From: CBDVBD01 sp965372135 | GTDB lineage: Bacteria > Electryoneota > RPQS01 > CBDVBD01 | DNA length: 48,533 nucleotides | Direction of reading: 5' to 3' | Assembly (NCBI GenBank): GCA_965372135.1 | Contig: CBDVBD010000004.1 | Coordinates: 1 to 48,533 of the forward strand | In this document: positions 25,967 through 35,390 of the stretch, in pieces | Position numbering within the stretch: position 1 is the first letter of the stretch | How the letters are laid out: every line of letters starts with the position of its first letter | The notes under the pieces: model-generated | Databases searched by the model: none | What the model was told of the DNA's origin: nothing | Seen by the model: only the letters and a program-made list of their open reading frames with translations | Position numbers and translations under genes: made by a program

Positions 25967-27222
25967 CCCAATTGAATCCCCCACATTTTTACCAGTGCAT
26001 ATCATGCCAGCAAAAATTTGATCCCCAGGATCAAATTTTTACATGTCCGGATTGCGGACCCGTCAAGGGCACGTTGGATGTACTCTATCCCGAAATCGAA
26101 GACAGCGCGGGTACTGATATAGGTGCCTGGGTCGATGATAAAGCGATCGGTCACTGGCGGTATCGGAGACTACTACCAATACCTATCGAGTCAGAATTTC
26201 CGCCGATTATCGTCGGTAATACACCCCTGATCCAAGCAAAAAGACTCGGGCAGCATTTGGGATGCGAATCGCTTTACATAAAAGATGACACACGCAATCC
26301 TTCCGGATCACTGAAAGACCGTGCCAGTTCGGTAGCGGTATGCCATGCCAAGTGGCTGGGCTATAACGACCTTACCACAGCCTCAACCGGTAACACCGGA
26401 ATATCGTTAGCGTTGTGGGCAGCGGCGAATGGTGTCAGATCGCACATCTTTGTACCACAACGCGTTACCAAAACCGCCGAAACCATGCTGGGGATATTCG
26501 CAGCCCGGATATACAAGGTACAAGGCAATTATGACCAGGCATTCGACCAATGCGCTAAAGCGGTGGAACGATTCGGTTGGTACAGCAGGAACACTGGCAC
26601 CAACCCGGTACTCAGTGAGGGCAAGAAAACGGTCGCATTGGAAATCGCTGAGGCTATGGGTGATAATCCACCCGAGGTAGTGATTGTGCCTGTGGGGGAC
26701 GGTTGCGTGATGGGAGGAATATGGAAGGGATTCCTTGATGCACACAAGTTGGGCTGGATCGAGCAGCTTCCCCGTATCTATGGAATCCAATCCCAAGGCG
26801 CATCCCCTTTGGCGGATGCTTTCAGCAGCGGCGAGAATACTGTCCAACGTATGGAACCACATACCGTTGCCGATTCCATCGCCGTCGGAAATCCTCGGGA
26901 TGCCATGAAAGCACTTCGGGCGGCGCGACAGTCGCAAGGAGCAATTATCGCTGTCCCGGATGAAACTATCCTAAAGGCGGTAGAGCAATTGGGGCAGAAT
27001 GTTCCGGTGTTTGTGGAACCGGCTTCGGCAGCACCTTTAGCTGGATTGAAGACCCTGCTTGACCGGGGGGATATCCAATACACGGAACAAATCGTGCTGG
27101 TCATGACCGGTTCCGGGTTAAAGGATATCGATTCGGCGGCAAACGCAATCACCAGTACACCGATCGAGATCGGACCAAATCCTCAAGACCTTGATCGCAT
27201 AGCGGAAATGCAATGCGATTGA
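25963..27222 (+). CDS. Threonine-synthase-like PLP enzyme with N-terminal zinc ribbon
   Basis: This is a PLP fold-type II enzyme. An N-terminal CxxC...CxxC ribbon (Cys 12, 15, 28 and 31 from this start) precedes the catalytic domain with PLP-Lys in 'NPSGSLKDRASS' (about Lys118) and the phosphate loop 'STGNTG'. 'RNTGTNPVLSEGKKT' and 'VVIVPVGDGCVMGGIWKGF' are typical of threonine synthases and relatives. It is co-transcribed with ssnA (ATGA overlap) and followed by a second PLP enzyme. No homoserine kinase or dehydrogenase is nearby, so beta-elimination or replacement on a purine-derived amino acid such as diaminopropionate is as plausible as threonine synthesis. Confidence 0.8.
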   Translation: MTQLNPPHFYQCISCQQKFDPQDQIFTCPDCGPVKGTLDVLYPEIEDSAGTDIGAWVDDKAIGHWRYRRLLPIPIESEFPPIIVGNTPLIQAKRLGQHLGCESLYIKDDTRNPSGSLKDRASSVAVCHAKWLGYNDLTTASTGNTGISLALWAAANGVRSHIFVPQRVTKTAETMLGIFAARIYKVQGNYDQAFDQCAKAVERFGWYSRNTGTNPVLSEGKKTVALEIAEAMGDNPPEVVIVPVGDGCVMGGIWKGFLDAHKLGWIEQLPRIYGIQSQGASPLADAFSSGENTVQRMEPHTVADSIAVGNPRDAMKALRAARQSQGAIIAVPDETILKAVEQLGQNVPVFVEPASAAPLAGLKTLLDRGDIQYTEQIVLVMTGSGLKDIDSAANAITSTPIEIGPNPQDLDRIAEMQCD

Positions 27223-27242
27223 ACTGACGAATACGAGGTAAC

Positions 27243-28295
27243 ATGGCTATTAACTGGAATCAAGCCAACAGCGTGTCAGCAAGCATATTAGATACCATCG
27301 GTCGTACACCCTTAGTGCAGTTACAACGGATTCCCCAAGACGCCGGAATCGCTGCACGAATATTGGGCAAGATGGAATACTTCAGCCCATCCGGCAGCCT
27401 AAAAGACCGTATCTACCGGCACATGTTCGATGAAGCGGAACGGCGCAGGGATCTGAAACCTGGCATGACGGTGCTGGAGTGCTCGACCGGAAACGCCGGT
27501 ATCTCTTGCTCCTTCATGGCAGCGGTGAAAGGGTACCCGTGCATCATCGTGATGCCGGAAGGGATGAGTGAAGAGCGTAAGCAACTGGATATCGCCTACG
27601 GCGCCACAATGGCATACACACCCGGCGGCGAGAGTGACGTGGACCTGGCGCTGCAGAAAACGGACGATATTAAAAATTCCGATCCGGGAAAATACTGGGT
27701 GCCGGCGCAGTTCGACAACCCCGACAACATCGACATCCACCACAAGACCACCGGACCGGAAATCTGGGAGCAGACCAGGGGATCGGTGGATGCGTTTGTG
27801 GCGACTCAGGGTACTGGAGGTACCATTTCCGGCGCAGGGCGATTTCTAACGGAGCAGAATTCCGATATAAGGCTGTATGCGGTGGAGCCGGCGGAATGTC
27901 CCCTGCTCTCTAAACGGGAATGGGGACCGCACGGTATCGAAGGCATCGGGGACGGCTTCGTTCCGTTGAACCTGAATCTGAGTCTATTGACCGGTGTGAT
28001 TACCACTACTACTTCGGAAGCCATCGATATGGCAAAAAAGATGTCACGTCGGGAAGGTATCTTCTGCGGGATATCTTCCGGAAGTAATGTGGCGGCTTGC
28101 ATCAAACTGGCGAAACAACACCCGGAATGGCAAACCATCGTTACCATGATCAACGACACCGGGCAGCGATACTTTTCCACGGAACTTTGCGATAATCCCA
28201 AACATTTCGAAGTTCCGGAACGGGATCACCCTATGAATGAACGCACCATCGCCGAACTGGACAAGTACCATAACAATTGGGAAATTATCACATGA
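27243..28295 (+). CDS. Cysteine-synthase-like PLP enzyme
   Basis: This is a PLP fold-type II enzyme of the cysteine synthase/CBS group, 350 residues. PLP-Lys is Lys54 in 'SPSGSLKDR', phosphate binding is in 'GTGGTISGAGRFL', and the C-terminal Ser site is 'GISSGSNVAACIKLA'. The substrate loop reads STGNAG (residues 81-86) instead of the TSGNTG of O-acetylserine sulfhydrylases, so the substrate may differ. It lies 20 nt after the threonine-synthase-like gene with a GAGG site and overlaps ygeY (ATGA). I infer an amino-acid lyase role in the same pathway; a true cysteine synthase is the alternative. Confidence 0.8.
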   Translation: MAINWNQANSVSASILDTIGRTPLVQLQRIPQDAGIAARILGKMEYFSPSGSLKDRIYRHMFDEAERRRDLKPGMTVLECSTGNAGISCSFMAAVKGYPCIIVMPEGMSEERKQLDIAYGATMAYTPGGESDVDLALQKTDDIKNSDPGKYWVPAQFDNPDNIDIHHKTTGPEIWEQTRGSVDAFVATQGTGGTISGAGRFLTEQNSDIRLYAVEPAECPLLSKREWGPHGIEGIGDGFVPLNLNLSLLTGVITTTTSEAIDMAKKMSRREGIFCGISSGSNVAACIKLAKQHPEWQTIVTMINDTGQRYFSTELCDNPKHFEVPERDHPMNERTIAELDKYHNNWEIIT

Positions 28296-29530
28296 AAACG
28301 CCATCGATAGAAAACTTAAGACAATCCTGCCAGCAGGAAAATGATTGGGTGGTGCTGGTACTTAAGAGGTTGATTGAGGTGCCTTCTCTATCCGGGAAAG
28401 AAAGTGCCATTATCGAAGAAGTCGGCAATATCATGCGCGAAATCGGGATACCGGATATCAGGGTAGATGGCTTTGGGAATATAATCGGCACCATCGGTTC
28501 CGGATCACCGCTGCTGGCATTCGACGCCCATTTAGACACCGTGGACACCGGAGATGCGTCCCAATGGCACACCGATCCTTTTCAAGGTGTAGTCAAGGAT
28601 GGTCGGATGTATGGACGGGGAGCTGCCGATCAAAAAGGGGGAATGGCATCCATGTTGTTGGCGGCTAAGTTGTGGATACAGCATAAATTAGAGCTACCCT
28701 GTACCGTAATGATGGTAGGCAGCGTACAGGAAGAAGATTGTGACGGGTTATGCTGGCAGTATATAGTGGAACGGGAAAACATCCGTCCGGACGCGGTAGT
28801 ATTGACCGAACCCACCGGACAAAAGATTAACCGTGGACAGCGGGGTCGGATGGAAATCGAGGTGGAGGCGACCGGGGTGTCATGTCATGGATCGGAACCG
28901 GAACGCGGGGTGAATGCCATATCCAATATGTCCAAGGTAGTGCAGGAAATCGACGAATTGAACACCCGGCTTCCCGATGACCCGTTTTTGGGAAAAGGCA
29001 CCGTGACGGTCACTGAAATCAAATCCCAATCGCCGTCGTTGTGTGCGGTGCCCGATCATGCCCGTATCCACCTCGACCGGCGATTAACCATGCACGAAAC
29101 CCCGGAGATCGCGTTACAGCAGATTCAGGACCTGCCGGCAGTCAAAGCCGCAAATGCACAGGTATCACCATGCCGGTACACCACCCCGAGTCATCGCGGT
29201 ACCGCGATGGAAACGGACGCCACCTTTCCCACCTGGGTAATTCCCGAAGACCACTACCTGATCCAAGCCACATCGGAATGTTATCGCATAACTTTTGATA
29301 GCGAACCCCAGATTTCGCGATGGAGATTCAGCACCAATGGTGTAACAACTTGCGGGAAATACGGAATTCCCAGCATGGGAATCGGTCCGGGAAACGAAGA
29401 GGAAGCTCACAAAGTCAACGAAAGCATCCCCATCGATGACCTGGGCAAAATAAGTTTGTTTTTTGCAGTTTTACCCTGGATTTTTTCAAATTATTTTCGT
29501 AAATTTACAGATACGCTAAAAGTTAACTGA
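28292..29530 (+). CDS. ygeY: YgeY-family M20 metallohydrolase
   Basis: This di-zinc M20 amidohydrolase (ArgE/DapE/carboxypeptidase-G2 fold) has metal ligands in 'AFDAHLDTV', 'GRGAADQKGGMASML' and 'QEEDCDGLCWQYI', and a late His in 'EEAHKVNES'. The segments 'EEDCDGLCWQYI', 'RGQRGRMEIEVEATGVSCHG' and 'RWRFSTNGV' match E. coli YgeY by eye. The family is annotated as a selenium-metabolism-linked or purine-cluster hydrolase. ATG 28292 overlaps the previous stop (ATGA); ATG 28277 is five residues longer. The protein is 412 residues and should be cytoplasmic. Confidence 0.9.
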   Translation: MKTPSIENLRQSCQQENDWVVLVLKRLIEVPSLSGKESAIIEEVGNIMREIGIPDIRVDGFGNIIGTIGSGSPLLAFDAHLDTVDTGDASQWHTDPFQGVVKDGRMYGRGAADQKGGMASMLLAAKLWIQHKLELPCTVMMVGSVQEEDCDGLCWQYIVERENIRPDAVVLTEPTGQKINRGQRGRMEIEVEATGVSCHGSEPERGVNAISNMSKVVQEIDELNTRLPDDPFLGKGTVTVTEIKSQSPSLCAVPDHARIHLDRRLTMHETPEIALQQIQDLPAVKAANAQVSPCRYTTPSHRGTAMETDATFPTWVIPEDHYLIQATSECYRITFDSEPQISRWRFSTNGVTTCGKYGIPSMGIGPGNEEEAHKVNESIPIDDLGKISLFFAVLPWIFSNYFRKFTDTLKVN

Positions 29531-29625
29531 CAGATTCTCACAATTAGATGCTTATTTAAGTTAAGGATTAGTTAACTGAGGCATGAAACAGGTTGTTAAT
29601 TCTTCGACTGTCTTAGGAGGAAACG

Positions 29626-32600
29626 ATGATAAACCCAACGAGATTTGTTACAGTGGGACTGCTTATAGTGGGATTTTGCTTAGCGAGTATGACTTTCGCC
29701 TCGAACGAGGCAAATTGGGTGTCTTTGACACCGGCATTGGAAGGAAGTGCGCCGGAGGTTACCGTTCTCGAATCGGATGAGGATCATACTCAGCTTCGAT
29801 TGGATATCCCCGGTTATTATGTGCAAGAAATCGAGACGGATGGGATTACTTACCAGGTTCCCGTTATGCCTACCGCCGGGTTTTTGGGCGCGGAACAGCA
29901 TCCTGAACTACCGGTAGTGACGCATTGGGTGGCTATCCCCAATACCGGTTCCGTGGAATTGGAGGTGATTTCCAATCACACCAGGCAGATACCCGGACCG
30001 CAGGTTTATCCCTTACAGGATATCGATAACGAATATTATCCACAAGCGGATGTGCAGCTCGACCAGGCGATCTACGCTATGGATGAGCTGTATCCGTTAA
30101 ATTTGGTTCAGGTATCCGAACCGATGATTGTGCGGGACGTTCGGGTGGTAGCGGTTTCTTGGATTCCGATTCGCACCAACCCTTCCCGTGGCGGCTTGAC
30201 TATTTCGACTTCCATCGAAATCGACTTGCGAAATACCGATGTTCCCGGCGAAAACGAAAATACCCACCAATTTTCCCGGATGACCCCGAGTTTCTATAAA
30301 ATCTACCAATCCAACATTGTCAATTTTGACGAACTGCTGGATGTCGGCGAATTGACTCCGGGTAGCCTGTTGATCATCTGTCCCAATAATTCACAAGTCA
30401 CATCCAGACTCGCTGCTTTGGTGGAATGGAAGACTCGGAAAGGCTATAAGGTAACATTAGCCACCACTGCTCAAACCGGCACCAACTACAGCCAGATAAA
30501 AAGCTATATTCAAACCGCCTACAATACCTGGGATCCACCGCTGGAATATGTAGTGTTGGCGGGTGATGCCGAAGGGGGTTACGTAGTCCCGGTCTACAGC
30601 GGTCGATATGACCACGGGTACACGCAGTTGGCTGGCAATGATATTATCGGGGATGTGGCTATCGGACGGTTGTCGTTCGATAATACCAGTCAACTGGATA
30701 ATATTGTTAATAAAATTGTCAAGTACGAAAGTGATCCCTATGTGACACAGACCGCCTGGTACGATCGCGCTTATTTGTTAGCGGGAACCAACCATGCATA
30801 TTCCACTGTGGTTACCAGTCGATATATCAAGCAGCAGATGGAAGCTGCTGGGATTACCAGCCCGACAATTCGCGAATATGCCTCTTATTCTATCCCCGTA
30901 ACAGCAATGCGGTCTTACATCAACGCTGGCGCATTATTCATGAATTACCGCGGTTCGTGGGTCGGCGAAATGGACTGCGTAGATTTTCAGGGTACCTTGA
31001 CGAATGGGTATATGCTTCCGTTGGCAGTGGCAATTACCTGCGGGACCGGAACCTATACATCCTCGTACTCCAATGCGGTATCGGAATGCTGGCTGCGTGA
31101 AGGTTCAGCACTTAATCCTGCCGGTGCCGTGGCTTGTATCGGTACCGCCACTTCCGGTACTCACACCCGGTTTAACAATATCATGAACACGGGAATTTTC
31201 TACGGATTGTTCGCCAAACAGTTGTACAATTATGGCGCCGCGTTAGTGGAAGGTAAAATTCAACTGGTACGGGCATTTCCGTTCGATACTTATTCGCAGA
31301 ATAACTTTTCTTATTGGAACAACTTGATGGGTGATCCCAGCCTTGAAGCGTGGACCAATGCACCTCAAACCTTGAACGTAACCACGGCTTCCCAGGTGAT
31401 TGTGGGGCAAAATTATTTGACGGTGGAAGTCAAGGACGCCGGTAATGTTTCTATTTCCGGCGCATTGGTTTGCCTGTGGAAGCAGGGGGAAACCTTCCTA
31501 ACCGAATATACCGGTGATACCGGGATCTTGGATTTACCCATCACTGTGACCACCACCGGAACTCTGATGGTCACCGTAACCAAGCACGATTATCACCCGT
31601 ATCTATCTGATTTGAACGTCGTTAGCGGTGATTTTGTGGCGCCAGTGGATTGGGATATTGATGATAATAACTCAGGATCCAGTTCCGGGAATAATAACGG
31701 AGTTGCTAATCCCGGCGAGATCATCGAGCTATCGGTGCAGTTGAAGAACTGGGGAAGCTCGACCGCAACCAGTGTCACCGGACTGCTGAGTGAAAACGAT
31801 GAGTATCTGACAATCACTCAGAACAGCTCCGGTTATGGTTCCATCGCATCCGGAAGTACTACCTGGTCAACCACAGATTACATCATCGAAGTAGCTGGTG
31901 AGTGTCCTGATGATCATTTGCTTGACCTTTCTATCGAGGTGACGGCGTCCGGTCGTCCTACCTACACCTCTCTGGTGCCAATTATTGTCAGCGCTGCTGA
32001 TTTGGAATTTAACAGTCGGACATTATCAGGTGGTGGAAATGCTTTCAATCCTGGTGAAACCAGACAGATAACAGTGACATTGGACAACGATGGAGGATTC
32101 GATGCCACCAGTGTTACCGGTAAATTGCGCAGCTCACACCAACTTGCCGAGGTCACCGATTCAATAGTAACCTTTGTAAACATCCAAGCAGCCAGCAGCG
32201 GTAACAACGACTCCGATCGTTTTATGGTAGAAATGAATCCAATGATTTTTCCCGGTCAACCGGTTACCTTTACCCTGATACTCGCCGGGAGCGGGAGCTT
32301 TGCCGACACGGTAACCTTTGAGGAAATCGTAGGTACACCATCCAATGATGACCCCACGGGACCCGATAATTACGGATATTGGGCGTTCGAGAATATAGAT
32401 ACAGATTACGCAAAACATCCCGCATACAACTGGGTTGAGATCAACGGTTCCCCTGGTTCATATGAAGGCACAGTAATCCCTTTGCCCGATTACAGCGAGG
32501 ATCAAGACACCAGCAGAACCATCGATCTGCCCTTCCCTTTCTACTATTACGGGGAAGCACACATCAGGATAACGGTTTGTTCCAATGGCTGGTTAGCCAT

Positions 32601-34155
32601 GCACGATCAAGCGGAAATGCACAATTTCCGCAATTTCCCCATCCCCGGAGCACACGGTCCCTGGGGGATGATTGCTCCACTGTGGGATGATTTGGTAATC
32701 AGCAGTGGTCATGTCTATTATTTCCATGACACAATGAATCACCGGACAATTGTAGAATGGGATAATGTAAGAACCCGTGTTGGCAATTATCAAGAGACTA
32801 TGCAGGTCATCCTCTACGATCCGGCATACTACCCGACTCCCACCGGTGACGGGGAGATATTAATTCAATACCAAGTGGTTCACAATGCTCCCGGCGCATC
32901 TGATGATGTACCATATGCCACCGTGGGCATCGAAAGCCCCAGCCAGTTGGACGGAATCCAATACAGTTACTGGAACACATACCCATCTTCGGCAGCGGGG
33001 TTATCTAACGGACGTGCCATTTTATTTACCACTGACGCTGGGTATCAAGGTGCCGCACTGGATACCACCGGTCCGGAAATTGTCCATACCCCGTTGATGG
33101 ACACATTCGATACCGTGGGTCCGTACGCAGTGGAAGCTAATATTTGGGATATTTCCACTGTAGACCATGCCGACTTGCATTACAGCGGAAACGGAAATCC
33201 TTTTACCACCGTCGTAATGACAACCACCACCGGCACCGATTGGACTGCTAATATTCCCGGTCATGCACCAGGAACCACAATAAGTTACTATATCAATGCT
33301 GTGGATGACAGTGGAAACTATGCCCAATCGGATACCTTCAGTTTCGATGTGTGGGATGTGATTTACATGGATAACTTCGAATCAGGTGCACCCGGTTGGA
33401 CACATTATTCCGCAGGAGGCGGTTGGGGTGATCAGTGGCATCTGTCCACGGAGGATTCCTATTCACCGGTGTTTTCCTGGAAATGCGGGGATACCGGCAC
33501 AGGAAACTACGCTGATTCCTTGGATGCCTACTTGGAATCTCCGCAATTCACGTTATCTGGTGATGCGGAGTTGCACTTTACCCATCGAATTGAAAGCGAA
33601 ATATTCTCATCCTATCCCGACAGCGCCTATGACGGTGGTTTGATGGAAATTTCCCTCGATGGAGGTCCTTGGCAGCAGCTATATCCCACCAATGCATACA
33701 CCAGAACGATATGTCACTTGTCAGGAAGTTCTACCCCCTATACCGGACCATTCGATGGCGGTACCGAAGTATGGGCGGGCACCATTGCTTGGACGGAAGT
33801 AGAAGCTGATCTCAGCGGACATTCCGGCAGCACCTGCCGGATTAGATTCCGTTTCGGAAGTGATCAGAGTACCAGTAGAGAAGGATGGTTTATCGACGAC
33901 TTCGTGGTTGTTGGATTGCCGGAAGGACCGCTTCCTATCCCGGAAAACCTGGTAATCGCAAAGTTAGCAGACAACATTTTCCTAAACTGGGATCCGGTGT
34001 TCGGAGCCACCTACTACACCATCTACCGTGCTACGGAACCTGATGCTGCTACTTGGGATTCACTGGGAACGGTATATGAGCCAACCACTAACTTCCATGA
34101 CTTCTACCATCATGGTGATATGAAGGGTTTCTATCATGTGGTGGCAGGCAACTAA
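29626..34155 (+). CDS. Gingipain-like (C25 family) multidomain secreted protein
   Basis: This 1509-residue protein has an N-terminal signal peptide and a propeptide-like region. A C25-type domain spans about residues 240-570 ('LLIICPNNSQVTSRLAALVEW', 'YVVLAGDAEGGYVVP'). The nucleophile Cys aligns as Cys472 in 'AVAITCGTGTY', but the usual GHG His is missing: the segment reads 'MNYRGSWVGE' (Arg442). Next come CARDB-like Ig repeats, a nidogen-like segment (about 920-1130), a MAM/jelly-roll-like region ('FESGAPGWTHYSAGGGWG') and a final FN3-like domain. No C-terminal sorting domain is seen. AGGAGG precedes the ATG. It interrupts the ygeY-ygeW order and may be catalytically inactive. Confidence 0.8.
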   Translation: MINPTRFVTVGLLIVGFCLASMTFASNEANWVSLTPALEGSAPEVTVLESDEDHTQLRLDIPGYYVQEIETDGITYQVPVMPTAGFLGAEQHPELPVVTHWVAIPNTGSVELEVISNHTRQIPGPQVYPLQDIDNEYYPQADVQLDQAIYAMDELYPLNLVQVSEPMIVRDVRVVAVSWIPIRTNPSRGGLTISTSIEIDLRNTDVPGENENTHQFSRMTPSFYKIYQSNIVNFDELLDVGELTPGSLLIICPNNSQVTSRLAALVEWKTRKGYKVTLATTAQTGTNYSQIKSYIQTAYNTWDPPLEYVVLAGDAEGGYVVPVYSGRYDHGYTQLAGNDIIGDVAIGRLSFDNTSQLDNIVNKIVKYESDPYVTQTAWYDRAYLLAGTNHAYSTVVTSRYIKQQMEAAGITSPTIREYASYSIPVTAMRSYINAGALFMNYRGSWVGEMDCVDFQGTLTNGYMLPLAVAITCGTGTYTSSYSNAVSECWLREGSALNPAGAVACIGTATSGTHTRFNNIMNTGIFYGLFAKQLYNYGAALVEGKIQLVRAFPFDTYSQNNFSYWNNLMGDPSLEAWTNAPQTLNVTTASQVIVGQNYLTVEVKDAGNVSISGALVCLWKQGETFLTEYTGDTGILDLPITVTTTGTLMVTVTKHDYHPYLSDLNVVSGDFVAPVDWDIDDNNSGSSSGNNNGVANPGEIIELSVQLKNWGSSTATSVTGLLSENDEYLTITQNSSGYGSIASGSTTWSTTDYIIEVAGECPDDHLLDLSIEVTASGRPTYTSLVPIIVSAADLEFNSRTLSGGGNAFNPGETRQITVTLDNDGGFDATSVTGKLRSSHQLAEVTDSIVTFVNIQAASSGNNDSDRFMVEMNPMIFPGQPVTFTLILAGSGSFADTVTFEEIVGTPSNDDPTGPDNYGYWAFENIDTDYAKHPAYNWVEINGSPGSYEGTVIPLPDYSEDQDTSRTIDLPFPFYYYGEAHIRITVCSNGWLAMHDQAEMHNFRNFPIPGAHGPWGMIAPLWDDLVISSGHVYYFHDTMNHRTIVEWDNVRTRVGNYQETMQVILYDPAYYPTPTGDGEILIQYQVVHNAPGASDDVPYATVGIESPSQLDGIQYSYWNTYPSSAAGLSNGRAILFTTDAGYQGAALDTTGPEIVHTPLMDTFDTVGPYAVEANIWDISTVDHADLHYSGNGNPFTTVVMTTTTGTDWTANIPGHAPGTTISYYINAVDDSGNYAQSDTFSFDVWDVIYMDNFESGAPGWTHYSAGGGWGDQWHLSTEDSYSPVFSWKCGDTGTGNYADSLDAYLESPQFTLSGDAELHFTHRIESEIFSSYPDSAYDGGLMEISLDGGPWQQLYPTNAYTRTICHLSGSSTPYTGPFDGGTEVWAGTIAWTEVEADLSGHSGSTCRIRFRFGSDQSTSREGWFIDDFVVVGLPEGPLPIPENLVIAKLADNIFLNWDPVFGATYYTIYRATEPDAATWDSLGTVYEPTTNFHDFYHHGDMKGFYHVVAGN

Positions 34156-34206
34156 TCTGCTCTTACAAAATCGCAACTTGAACCATCCCATTTATTTGAC
34201 CCCAAG

Positions 34207-34233
34207 CCCGGGGGCGTAAACTACGCCCCCGGG
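34207..34233 (+). terminator. Strong GC-rich hairpin after the C25 gene
   Basis: CCCGGGGGCGTA (34207-34218) and its perfect complement (34222-34233) form a 12-bp stem with a 3-nt loop. Only a weak T-rich stretch (TCAATTT) follows, so it may terminate partially or stabilise the 3' end. An outer TTGACCC/GGGTCAA pair could form a competing fold. Confidence 0.55.
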
Positions 34234-34294
34234 TCAATTTACCGGGGACTTGCCTCTGTAAAACCATAGATTCACTTCCGGAAATTGCCTATTA

Positions 34295-35284
34295 ATGAAC
34301 CGTAGTATTAATCTCAAAGGTCGTGACTTCATCACCACTGAGGATTTTTCAATTCAGGAGATCGAATATCTTCTGGACGCATCCCTGGAGCTGAAATCGG
34401 CATTCAAACGGGGAATCCCGCACAAGACATTGTGTGATAAGACCCTGTTCCTGCTGTTTTTCGATAAGTCAACCCGCACCAGGAATGCGTTCGAAGCCGC
34501 CATGACACAATTGGGTGGACACGCGCATTATATCGATGTGACATCGTCGCAGATCACCCATGGTGAAAGCCCCAAGGATACCGGTATCATACTATCGTCT
34601 TACGGGCATGGGATTGCCATCCGCCACGATCTGGTACCCGGGGAAGGGAATCAGTACATGCGTGAAGTGGCGAAATGGTCCGATGCGCCGTTGATTAATC
34701 TGCAGTGTGATGTGGACCATCCCACTCAGACTTTGGCTGATTTGATGACCCTCAGAGAAATCTATGGTAACGACCTTCGGGGATTGAAGATTGCTGTAAG
34801 TTGGGCATTTGCACCCAGTTACTTGAAACCGCTTTCCGTCCCGCAGGGACTCATTACCTTATTGACCCGGTTCGGACTTGATGTCATTTTAGCACATCCT
34901 GAGGAATACCGCTTGATGCCGGATACCGTGAATCAAGCTAATCATCATGCTCAAGAATCCAGTGGTAAATTCGAAATCGTATCATCCATGGAGCAGGCTT
35001 TTCGCGATGCCGATGTGGTATACCCAAAGAGCTGGGGGATATTGGATCGTTTCGATGCCCCGGACCAGGCGATGCAGATTGCGCAAAAATACCAGGATTG
35101 GATCTGTGATGAGAAGATGATGTCGGTGGCAAAACCGGATGCGAAATATATGCACTGCCTGCCGGCGGATCGAGGAAACGAAGTCACCGACACGGTGATC
35201 GACGGGCCGAATTCGGTGGTGTACCAAGAGGCGCAAAACCGGTTACATACCGCCAAAGCGTTGTTGGCAACGCTATTGGCGTAA
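34295..35284 (+). CDS. ygeW: Knotted carbamoyltransferase YgeW
   Basis: This belongs to the aspartate/ornithine carbamoyltransferase superfamily. The carbamoyl-phosphate loop STRTR is at residues 59-63, with 'CDVDHPTQTLADLMTL' and the C-terminal 'YMHCLPADRGNEVTDTVID'. The segment 'SWAFAPSYLKPLSVPQGL' is characteristic of the knotted YgeW subgroup rather than OTCase. At 329 residues it is a little shorter than E. coli YgeW as I recall it (about 396). It would form or phosphorolyse a carbamoylated amino acid; with a carbamate kinase this yields ATP, but no kinase is in the window. It is separated from ygeY by the C25 gene and a hairpin. Confidence 0.88.
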   Translation: MNRSINLKGRDFITTEDFSIQEIEYLLDASLELKSAFKRGIPHKTLCDKTLFLLFFDKSTRTRNAFEAAMTQLGGHAHYIDVTSSQITHGESPKDTGIILSSYGHGIAIRHDLVPGEGNQYMREVAKWSDAPLINLQCDVDHPTQTLADLMTLREIYGNDLRGLKIAVSWAFAPSYLKPLSVPQGLITLLTRFGLDVILAHPEEYRLMPDTVNQANHHAQESSGKFEIVSSMEQAFRDADVVYPKSWGILDRFDAPDQAMQIAQKYQDWICDEKMMSVAKPDAKYMHCLPADRGNEVTDTVIDGPNSVVYQEAQNRLHTAKALLATLLA

Positions 35285-35390
35285 TTTCTCATATCATTCA
35301 TCGGATTTTACGAAAGTATCTATTATCACGTTCGGATCGATTTAATAATCATCAGCAAGGTACTTCGTCAGCGATAATTCCAATCCTCTT

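Noticed and set aside
23382..35284. Selenoprotein genes, suggested by the selenium-linked name of the YgeY family
   Set aside because: No in-frame TGA within a conserved protein and no selD, selA or selB gene was seen in the window.
35285..35390. FMN riboswitch before ribD
   Set aside because: The leader is only 106 nt and lacks the conserved RFN stems and a terminator or sequestering hairpin.
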